Assembly (NCBI GenBank): GCA_021819225.1
Contig: JAKARU010000015.1
Location: forward strand, 1 to 12,464
Direction: 5' to 3'
DNA from: Thermoplasmata archaeon
Lineage (GTDB): Archaea > Thermoplasmatota > Thermoplasmata > Thermoplasmatales > Thermoplasmataceae
Length of the DNA stretch: 12,464 bases
The translations under genes were made by a program, and so were the position numbers. The notes beneath the pieces were generated by a model. It worked only from the letters and a program-made list of their open reading frames with translations, had not been told where the DNA came from and did not search any database. Of the stretch, positions 6,426 to 12,464 are shown piece after piece; position 1 is the stretch's first letter, and every line of letters starts with the position of its first letter.

Positions 6426-7313
6426 ATGTTCGAGAGGATGAGAGCAGGATGGCGTCTGGCCAGATCTGTTAGAAAGAGTGTTTCAAAGGACAGGGGAGCT
6501 TACTTTTATCCCATTCTTTCAGGTGTTGTAGGGGTGGTAATAATGACTGCCACATTTATTGCACTATACCTGGAGGTCCCATTCGATTTTTCAAATGGAA
6601 ATTACGTAATATATATAGCTGGCTTCTTAATCGCCTATGTGGTTGTATCATTCCTTTCCATTGTATTTCTCATGGGGATGCTCATAGGGTATAGATCCGT
6701 TCTGGATGGGAATCCAGTCAGCATGAGGAAGTCACTTTCTAAGGCATGGGAATATAAGAAGCAGGCACTGGAATGGGCAATATTCTATTTTATTGTGACA
6801 ATGATCATAAGGATGATCGAGAGAAGGTTCAGGGGAATCGCCACAGTTCTAATCGCAGCTGTTGCGTCTTATGCAATAGCCATCGCTACATTTTTTGCCA
6901 TCCCTGTAATCCTGAAGAACAGAACCGGCCCAGTGGAAACAATAAAGGAGAGCACTTCATTCATCGCAAGGAATTTTGGAAGGACGTTCGGTGGAATAAT
7001 TTACGTTGATCTTTATACACTCGCCTTCACACTTGGAGGGATCATCATCTTGATTCTTGATTTCATGTTCCTTTTCCATGTATTTTCTTTAATTCTTGTG
7101 CTATCAGTGGCATCAGCAGGTATAATCCTGGTTGTGGCGGGTTTCATCTTGAATTTCACATATACTAACATATTCAAATATGTGCTATACGACTACATGA
7201 ATGGAGGAAAACTACCACCTGAGATCAGTGAGGAGGATGTTGAAAAGAGCATTAGGAGAAAGAGGGGAAAGAAATACTCAAATATGGAGTCCCAGGACTT
7301 CCCTTCAAATTAG
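6426..7313 (+). CDS. DUF6159-like multipass membrane protein
   Basis: A 295-residue membrane protein of unknown function. The N-terminus (MFERMRAGWRLARSVRKSVS, then KDRGAYFYPILSG) matches my memory of the start of DUF6159 proteins, which have a W-x-L-A-x-x-S pattern followed by a charged pair and a first helix beginning FP-x-L-S. About six membrane helices are visible near residues 28-48, 60-85, 107-121, 134-162, 188-205 and 210-238, with a charged loop at 86-106 and a basic C-terminal tail (SIRRKRGKKY). No catalytic motif is seen. The frame stays open upstream to a TTG at 6315, but the TATA box position favours the ATG. It has its own promoter and no co-directional partner; what follows is transposon debris. 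Family assignment is from memory of the pattern and is moderately sure. Confidence 0.8.
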   Translation: MFERMRAGWRLARSVRKSVSKDRGAYFYPILSGVVGVVIMTATFIALYLEVPFDFSNGNYVIYIAGFLIAYVVVSFLSIVFLMGMLIGYRSVLDGNPVSMRKSLSKAWEYKKQALEWAIFYFIVTMIIRMIERRFRGIATVLIAAVASYAIAIATFFAIPVILKNRTGPVETIKESTSFIARNFGRTFGGIIYVDLYTLAFTLGGIIILILDFMFLFHVFSLILVLSVASAGIILVVAGFILNFTYTNIFKYVLYDYMNGGKLPPEISEEDVEKSIRRKRGKKYSNMESQDFPSN

Positions 7314-8163
7314 TCATGCACCTCTCTTGATATGAGGCGTTTCACAATTGGTGAAGGGATTTTGACTTCATGATTCCCTGCAAATCACATCATTCACCAT
7401 CTTGAGATCATGATTGATATCAACAAGCATTCACTGATGCATCGCATATACAGTGGAAACACATCAAACAGGATGATCATGGAGGACATGGCCAAGGACC
7501 TCTGGGTCAATGGGTACACAGCAATAGTCATGACAAAGGGATTTCAGTTCATGCAAGAATCAATAAATTGATTCAACTGGGGGTTCAGTATCATATGCCG
7601 ATTGTGCAAGACCATGTGACATAAAAAAGATAACGAATACAGTCTAAAGGAATGAAATATACGCGAAGGTTCACATAGCGAGGCACAAGGAAACTGAGGT
7701 GTACTGTAAAAACATTGAATACATGAATGGTAAATGATCACAGTGTTCAACCCATCCGTGGAGGCATTGAAGAAGGCACATTGCTATGAGTATTCATCTG
7801 ATGAAAGGTGCCCCGGACCGCAGGCATGTAAGGGTGTGGCTGAAATCACATAGTGAATACCACATAAAGATGTATTACCCTGCATATACAGTACTGGCAC
7901 ATCTTGATTATACCCTGATAGAGATTGATATCTCAGGCAGTGATGCACTCAGTATACTGAGAACAGGATACTGGGTATACCTGGAGGACAGGAAGAGTGA
8001 CTTCAATTGAGGAAATAAGATTGCAGAAATAGCATTGCAGAAGAGGATAATGGATGTAATGATCAAAGACACCTAAAAATATGGGTAATTATTATGGAGG
8101 CCTGTATAAAGCCAATAACTCAATTTATTTCAACTCTTTAACATATGATAATTGACCTGCAGT
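7314..8163. other. 850-base region without an intact gene
   Basis: This lies between the ends of two convergent membrane-protein genes. Apart from the transposase remains at 7374-8076 I see no gene. The first 60 bases and the last 87 bases hold no recognisable ORF, RNA or clear T-rich terminator. A 74-codon frame at 7786-8010 is only the C-terminal fragment of the broken transposase. Confidence 0.7.
7374..8076 (+). pseudogene. Decayed IS4/IS1634-type transposase
   Basis: Translated pieces in different frames line up in the order of one DDE transposase. From 7410 the frame gives IDINKHSLMHRIYSGNTSN, then MEDMAKDLWVNGYTAIVM and TKGFQFMQESIN, resembling the family's YxGNTSD and GF...D-R-G-F-x-S region. 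A shift near 7565 restores KLIQLGVQYHMPI. Further shifts give VHIARHKETEVYCKNIEYMN (about 7660-7735), then ITVFNPSVEALKKA, and from about 7830 VWLKSHSEYHIK continuing to SGSDALSILRTGYWVYLEDR. A TGA at 8008 replaces what is probably a tryptophan, after which the frame continues to TAA at 8076. The N-terminal half is missing, the aspartate expected in DRGF reads T-K-G-F, and no terminal inverted repeats were recognised. It is not functional. The family call rests on motif order. Confidence 0.75.
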
Positions 8164-9180
8164 TCACTTATCTTTGATCACCATAACTTTCGAATAACCA
8201 AGCAGAATAAGAATTACACAGATTATTATTGCTGCCATATCACTTGGAATAGTTCTGTTGAAACTTCCACCAATCAACATTATAATAAGGATAATTGAGC
8301 TAAATTCCCAAAGCCATTTCCTATTCAAGTTTGATATGGTGTCAAACTTGTTGAAATATCGGAAGAGATATACCAGTAGAAGAAGCAGTGCTAGAGTTTC
8401 CGGGACCAGGATAATAGGAATGCGGTTTCCGAAAGTGAATGGAAGAATCATCCCGGCAGCAAATAGTATCAACACACCATTGCCTAATTGGTCACTCAAT
8501 CTTTCCAATCTTCTGAATCTTGAGGATAGAGAATTTTTCCATGCTGCAAGTATCAGTATAAGAAGCAGCAAAACGATAAGAATAACTGGAAGAATTCCAG
8601 GTACTCTTCCAGCTGAAATGGACGCAACCATCAGGAAATAATAAATCACTATGGTTACGGGTATCATTACCATATAGTCCCTTCGTGAGAGAATTGGATT
8701 CTTTAATCTTTGAGGCCATACAACATTAAGGATGAACAGAGTGGTTATGACTGTGATCACTGCATGAAGCATCATCACATATATGGTCCAAGTAAGATTA
8801 AAGCCAAAAGCGGTGAGCCACAATTTATGTGTACTGGTCTCCTCCATTGTAAATATAGATATTCCTTCTTCAAGAGTTCCATAAAAAAGTCCTAAAATGT
8901 AAATTGTACCCAGTTTTAGAGTGTATCTCACAGAGATGTCTGCAATCATTGTCACCTGAAACCCATAAAATGCGAGACCGATAAGGAAAGATACAGGATA
9001 TTGCAATATTCCCTCGACACTTGTGGAACCGGTCAATATTTCGGCTCCAAAGAAACTTAGACCTGCGATTAGCAGAATGGTGGCAGATGAAGAATAATGT
9101 GTCGGCTGTTTACTCATGGACATACTATCTGTATCGCTCAATTTCTTTCCAGAGTAGGAGTTAACATATATATATTTCAT
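8164..9180 (-). CDS. Ten-helix integral membrane protein of unknown function
   Basis: I do not recognise this 338-residue protein. After a polar N-terminus of about 30 residues there are some ten hydrophobic segments, near 32-50, 58-80, 87-107, 128-151, 170-190, 194-214, 234-250, 255-273, 290-306 and 312-330. A basic loop (KNSLSSRFRRLERLSDQ) separates the first six from the last four. Helices 3-4 carry YGTLEEG (E104, E105) and W-x-x-Y-x-x-M-x-LHA (H139), which faintly recalls intramembrane CPBP proteases, but the arginine of their EExxxR motif is absent, so I do not assign that family. The start ATG is about 23 nt after a T-rich TATA element, suggesting a leaderless transcript. It lies downstream of the STAND gene on the same strand, 328 bases away, and shares its AT-rich composition. 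Confidence 0.8.
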   Translation of the reverse strand: MKYIYVNSYSGKKLSDTDSMSMSKQPTHYSSSATILLIAGLSFFGAEILTGSTSVEGILQYPVSFLIGLAFYGFQVTMIADISVRYTLKLGTIYILGLFYGTLEEGISIFTMEETSTHKLWLTAFGFNLTWTIYVMMLHAVITVITTLFILNVVWPQRLKNPILSRRDYMVMIPVTIVIYYFLMVASISAGRVPGILPVILIVLLLLILILAAWKNSLSSRFRRLERLSDQLGNGVLILFAAGMILPFTFGNRIPIILVPETLALLLLLVYLFRYFNKFDTISNLNRKWLWEFSSIILIIMLIGGSFNRTIPSDMAAIIICVILILLGYSKVMVIKDK

Positions 9181-9508
9181 AAATTGTTAATTGTAAGATT
9201 TTAAAAACTCAACATAGTGTAAATTGATGTTGGGATCAGTACATCCCATGATGCCATATGTTCGGGTTCGAATACACGTGTTTTTATTGGTTATTTCCTT
9301 CCTATGTATATTGCTGCTGTAAACGCTCATCGAAAAGTATCCAAAAAAGGCCATTGATTATTTACCACCTCATGCGTTTTCAGTATGGAGATGGTAAATG
9401 CGTATTCATGGGAGGATTGGCACATGATTAGATCAATGAGGGAGCACATCATTAATAATACCTTATTGTTGCGAACATTTTATCTCTCATTTAGTTTTCT
9501 AAATTGTT
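9181..9508. other. 328-base spacer between STAND gene and membrane gene
   Basis: It holds the TATA element of the membrane gene at its left end. The rest is AT-rich with short broken open frames on both strands and a stray GGTTCGAAT at 9265-9273 that resembles a tRNA T-loop but lacks a paired stem. No gene, RNA or strong terminator is supported. The presence of a separate promoter argues against the two flanking genes being one tight operon. Confidence 0.6.
9199..9207 (-). promoter_or_regulatory. TATA element of the ten-helix membrane gene
   Basis: Minus-strand TTTTTAAAA is centred about 23 nt before the ATG at 9180, fitting a leaderless transcript. Directly upstream is an imperfectly placed inverted repeat (CAACAT at 9210-9215, ATGTTG at 9227-9232) that could be a regulator site. 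Its 6-bp arms are short enough to be chance. Confidence 0.45.
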
Positions 9509-12325
9509 CTAATTCAGCAATCTTATCATACTAGCAACTTGTTTTTCATTTTGCTGGATAGGTATAAAACTCACAGACTTCCCTACAAGATTTTGGATAT
9601 CATTCTGGTTGATATATTCTGAAAACGAGTTTGGAAAGAATATAAATCCTTTTCCACTTGCTTCAATCACTCCAAATTTTCTTTCTTGCTTATAATATTT
9701 AATTAGACCTAACAACTCAAGGTCATTTTTAATCGTTTCATCAACTTCTAAGAGTTCTTTCTCCAAATTCTTGAACTTGTTCAAAAATTTTGAATTCGTT
9801 TGACAATAAGTATATCCTCTTCTTATAAGACCTTTAATGCTGCTTTTAGAAATTTGTCCAGCTTTTCCATAGAAAGCAACACTATAGTAAGTTGCTTCAC
9901 ACATTGTTTTTTCACTAGGCTGTAATGTAATATTACCAATAATCAATGGCTTCATTGCCATTTCAAAATATTCATTTCCCTCTTTTAAATTACCTGATTT
10001 GGAATAAGCTATTCCTAAATCAATTAGTATGGCAGCACGAAGTTTCGATAATTTTAAATCACTAGGAGAAAGTTGCATGCCATCTAGAACGGTTTCTAAA
10101 CCTCTATTTAGATTTTGGATTTCTCCTGTTACGTCTTTTCTATCTCGACATGCCTGACTCTTTCTTCTAAAATTCTCTCCTAAAAATTGAAGAGTCATTA
10201 CTTTATGGCGAATGTTTGGATATTTCTGTTCGGTCAATGCTTGTCTGAATTCAATTTCTGCTTTGTCGTACTCTCCGGTAATTGAGTAAACTCTTCCTAA
10301 TTCATTATAAATTGGAAGATACTGAGGGTTTAACTCTTTAGCTTTCTGAAGAATCTCTACTGCTTCTTCGTGTCTCCTGGCAATGCTTAGCATCTTTCCG
10401 TATGAAAAGAAGACAAGAAAATTTTCCTGATCAAATTCGATAGCTTGTTTCATTTTGTCCAATGCCTGATGATGGAAACCCCTATAAAATTCGAATTTAG
10501 CGTATTCAGTAAGTGCATATGCAAAATGTGGAGATGCCTTTATAGCCTCTTTAAAGTAATTCTCTGTTTCTTTGAATTCACCTTTTAGCTGGTAATTTTT
10601 TGCAGATTTTACGTTCAAGAACGCAATCCTGTCGCTCTCTGTTTTCACTCCAAATGAAATGAGCGATTGCGCGTACCCACTTTTTGCTAATTCCTCTCCC
10701 TTGATTTGATCAATCAGGTGGTACTTATTATTTTGTAGTTGCATTAGTAGCTTTTCTTCACTTTGAAGCTTTGTCTCCACGAATCCCATCGTTAAGTCAA
10801 GCATATAATAAACAGTTTCTGGTGAACCAGAATCTTCTACTACCTCAGATATTATTAGAGAACTCAAGTTAAGTTCCTTAATCGCATCATTAAGTTCATC
10901 ATCATCTAGCTTAGATATATTTGCAAGAATAGCCATTTTCATAGGTTTATTTTCGTATACAATCATACTGTACAAAACAACTTTTGAAGTGCTGGATAAC
11001 AGCAAAAAGACATCGTTAAAGACAAAACTTGCAATGTCACTTGAACCTTCAAGAATTACAGAAAATGCCTTATCAATATCTTTTCCCATGCACACCTGCC
11101 CTATAGACCACTTTATAAGCAAAGGATAGTTCTTAACTTTCCTACATAACTGCCTTATAGCGTCTTCATTCATAGATACCAGATCAAGTCTATTTTTCTC
11201 TTTTGATATTGTCTTGAAAAGTTTTATTGCGTCTTTATCATTCATATTATTCAACTGGTAGCGACGCTCTATCTCTCCGAGTCCTTTTCTACTTGTCACA
11301 AGAACTTGACTTGGTCTTGGAATGTTTTTAATAAATTCTATTATAGCTTGATTTTTATAGACTGTCTCTAAATTATCAACTACCAGAAGGACTCTATTTT
11401 TTTTAAATGCGTTGTAAATGAAGTTTCTATACGCATTAAAATCTACTTTGGCAGTATCTAAGGCTTCCTCCTGCTTTGCGTCTATGATACGAGAGATCTC
11501 TTTAGCGAATTGCATCTCACTTCTAATTCCAGTTTCCAATGGTAAAATTCCGGAATCAGTAAGCTTACTTTCTTTTGCACTAAACCACATAATTGCGGTG
11601 AACGGATTATCTGCAGCTAAAATAGTCTCGTGTGCAAGTTTTAGAGCAATTGCAGTTTTTCCCACTCCACCAGCACCTATTATTGTCAATATTCTATCTT
11701 CGTTTGAATAGATGAGCTTTTTAATATCTCTAATTTCCTTTTCTCTCCCGACAAATCCCCCATCTATATCGAAGTCCTCAAAGGGTAGGTTATTTGGGAC
11801 GCTATATTCTTCATAGAAAGTTTGTGGTATATCTCCGGCGGATTTGTATTTCTCTAACTCTATATACGTTACTATTTCTTTTGAGGCTGGTCCCTGAGAA
11901 ACTATTAATATTTTTTCAATCAAACTTTGTAAATTTTCATAAGTGAAAGAAAGTTTTGCATGAGCTATTTTTCTTCTTAAAATATTAAGATCGTTCATAA
12001 TTAAATCAAATTTTTCTTTTTCTATATTTTGTCCAATAAACTCTTTAGAGTAGGAAAAAAAACTCCCATTTAATACTATGTTCTTTAAGTGAATAAGCGT
12101 AAGTTCGTCAAAATATTCTTCTATACTAACGTCATCCCTTAGTTCGGAAATCCGATCCAAATCTTCAGGTCCAAACATAGACTTAGGCACATGTTCTTTC
12201 CAAGATTTGCCGAAATTCAAAAGGAAGACTTCGTTAGCTAAAAAGAGACGAAACTCTTGTTCAAAGTTATTTATTAGGATATCGTACCCCCATTTCCTGT
12301 ATAATTTAGTTTGATTATAAGTCAA
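9509..12325 (-). CDS. HEPN-STAND(NB-ARC)-TPR-cold-shock multidomain protein, candidate antiviral effector
   Basis: A 938-residue cytoplasmic protein with, in order: (1) residues about 20-142, a helical HEPN-like domain of the Swt1 type with R117-x4-H122 (LRRKIAHAK), the signature of HEPN ribonucleases; (2) residues about 185-420, a STAND/NB-ARC ATPase with FVGRE 191-195, Walker A GAGGVGKT 217-224, Walker B LLVVDNLE around D317, sensor TSR 344-346 and a GLPL-like NYPLLIKW near 399-406; (3) a winged-helix region about 435-520; (4) four TPR repeats at 34-residue spacing, about 568-703, with at least one more near 767-795; (5) residues 873-936, a cold-shock/OB domain with RNP1-like RKFGVI and RNP2-like FIFFPNS. 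Such proteins usually sense through repeats, oligomerise with ATP and fire an effector, here probably RNA cleavage. The immune role is inference. Start is TTG behind AGGTGG. AT-rich composition and adjacent transposon debris suggest horizontal gain. Confidence 0.9.
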   Translation of the reverse strand: MTYNQTKLYRKWGYDILINNFEQEFRLFLANEVFLLNFGKSWKEHVPKSMFGPEDLDRISELRDDVSIEEYFDELTLIHLKNIVLNGSFFSYSKEFIGQNIEKEKFDLIMNDLNILRRKIAHAKLSFTYENLQSLIEKILIVSQGPASKEIVTYIELEKYKSAGDIPQTFYEEYSVPNNLPFEDFDIDGGFVGREKEIRDIKKLIYSNEDRILTIIGAGGVGKTAIALKLAHETILAADNPFTAIMWFSAKESKLTDSGILPLETGIRSEMQFAKEISRIIDAKQEEALDTAKVDFNAYRNFIYNAFKKNRVLLVVDNLETVYKNQAIIEFIKNIPRPSQVLVTSRKGLGEIERRYQLNNMNDKDAIKLFKTISKEKNRLDLVSMNEDAIRQLCRKVKNYPLLIKWSIGQVCMGKDIDKAFSVILEGSSDIASFVFNDVFLLLSSTSKVVLYSMIVYENKPMKMAILANISKLDDDELNDAIKELNLSSLIISEVVEDSGSPETVYYMLDLTMGFVETKLQSEEKLLMQLQNNKYHLIDQIKGEELAKSGYAQSLISFGVKTESDRIAFLNVKSAKNYQLKGEFKETENYFKEAIKASPHFAYALTEYAKFEFYRGFHHQALDKMKQAIEFDQENFLVFFSYGKMLSIARRHEEAVEILQKAKELNPQYLPIYNELGRVYSITGEYDKAEIEFRQALTEQKYPNIRHKVMTLQFLGENFRRKSQACRDRKDVTGEIQNLNRGLETVLDGMQLSPSDLKLSKLRAAILIDLGIAYSKSGNLKEGNEYFEMAMKPLIIGNITLQPSEKTMCEATYYSVAFYGKAGQISKSSIKGLIRRGYTYCQTNSKFLNKFKNLEKELLEVDETIKNDLELLGLIKYYKQERKFGVIEASGKGFIFFPNSFSEYINQNDIQNLVGKSVSFIPIQQNEKQVASMIRLLN

Positions 12326-12331
12326 TAAAAT

Positions 12332-12337
12332 CCACCT
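12332..12337 (-). promoter_or_regulatory. Shine-Dalgarno supporting the TTG start of the STAND gene
   Basis: AGGTGG on the minus strand ends 6 nt before the TTG at 12325. The next in-frame ATG is at residue 50, inside the HEPN-like domain, so this site decides in favour of the TTG start. Unlike several neighbours predicted to be leaderless, this gene seems to use a short leader. Confidence 0.7.
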
Positions 12338-12360
12338 AATTATTTAAGTATGAACTGAAA

Positions 12361-12372
12361 TTAATATAAGAG
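12361..12372 (-). promoter_or_regulatory. TATA element of the STAND gene
   Basis: Minus-strand CTCTTATATTAA contains a TATA-like core. Transcription would start about 25 nt downstream, near 12340, giving a leader of roughly 15 nt with the AGGTGG site. Assigned by position and composition. Confidence 0.45.
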
Positions 12373-12434
12373 TTTTTCTAATAACCCTCAAGGAAACGCC
12401 ATAACATTTATTCATGGAACTCGCATGTTAAAGC

Positions 12435-12464
12435 ATGAGTGACCTGCTTGATCATGCGTTGATC
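12435..12464 (+). CDS. Possible start of a rightward gene, cut by window end
   Basis: An ATG at 12435 opens a frame of ten codons (MSDLLDHALI) that runs off the window. A weak TATA-like CATTTATT (12405-12412) lies about 27 nt before the ATG, the leaderless spacing seen for other genes here. Ten codons are far too few to identify a product, and the frame could be chance. Confidence 0.25.
   Translation, partial: MSDLLDHALI

Noticed and set aside
7786..8010. 74-codon ORF as an independent small gene
   Set aside because: Its second half continues the transposase C-terminal pattern past an in-frame TGA, and the upstream blocks belong to the same broken gene.
8060..8180. 10-bp inverted repeat TGATCAAAGA (8060-8069) / TCTTTGATCA (8171-8180), considered as IS ends or a terminator
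   Set aside because: One arm is inside the transposase remnant's last codons and the other inside the 3' end of an unrelated gene. With a spacing near 100 bases and a palindromic GATC core, a match of this length is expected by chance in 12 kb.
8164..9180. CPBP intramembrane protease assignment for the ten-helix protein
   Set aside because: Only a bare EE pair and one histidine are seen. The EExxxR motif and the other conserved CPBP motifs are missing.
9262..9278. GGTTCGAAT resembling a tRNA T-loop, possible tRNA fragment or attachment site
   Set aside because: The five bases on each side do not pair as a T-stem, and no anticodon arm, D arm or acceptor stem is found nearby.
9361..9508. Open frame starting ATGGTAAATGCGTATTC as a small gene or transposase tail
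   Set aside because: No ribosome site, no TATA at the right distance and no recognisable motif. It runs into the antisense of the STAND gene end.

Overview
The window looks like chromosome of a Thermoplasmatales-type euryarchaeon (Thermoplasma, Ferroplasma and relatives). The grounds are an archaeal ribosomal/RNA-polymerase operon (S13-S4-S11-Rpo3), an archaeal split arrangement of an IMPase-family phosphatase plus NAD kinase, a JAMM protease of the archaeal desampylase type, an archaeal-style citrate synthase, and several genes whose ATG sits about 25 nt downstream of a TATA box, as expected for leaderless archaeal transcripts. Base composition is moderate on the left and clearly more AT-rich on the right. 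Hand-counted 60-base lines gave 52% GC at 1441 and 42% at 3001, against 37% at 10021. No rRNA, tRNA or CRISPR array was found.

Left part (1-6425), core metabolism and information processing. On the + strand, a methylisocitrate-lyase-type gene cut by the window edge is joined by ATGA overlap to a citrate/2-methylcitrate synthase, which together suggest a methylcitrate (propionate) or related acyl-CoA pathway. These converge, with stop codons sharing one CTAG, on a minus-strand cluster transcribed leftwards: IMPase-family phosphatase, NAD kinase, JAMM metalloprotease, with all three reading frames overlapping. Upstream of that, also on the minus strand, is the compact operon for ribosomal proteins S13, S4, S11 and RNA polymerase subunit Rpo3. 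Its 5' leader carries a perfect 7-bp hairpin just before the S13 ribosome binding site.

Middle (6426-8163). A DUF6159-like six-helix membrane protein is read rightwards from a leaderless promoter. It is followed by about 0.85 kb with no intact gene, which holds the decayed remains of an IS4/IS1634-type transposase with several frameshifts and stops.

Right part (8164-12464), accessory and AT-rich. A ten-helix membrane protein of unknown function lies downstream of a 938-residue multidomain protein. I read that protein as N-terminal HEPN-like ribonuclease domain, STAND/NB-ARC ATPase, winged helix, TPR repeats and a C-terminal cold-shock (RNA-binding) domain. It starts at TTG behind a clear Shine-Dalgarno sequence. 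This is the best candidate in the window for an undescribed system: a single-protein, NTP-gated RNA-targeting immune or abortive-infection device beside a degraded transposon. The last 30 bases may hold the first codons of a rightward gene.
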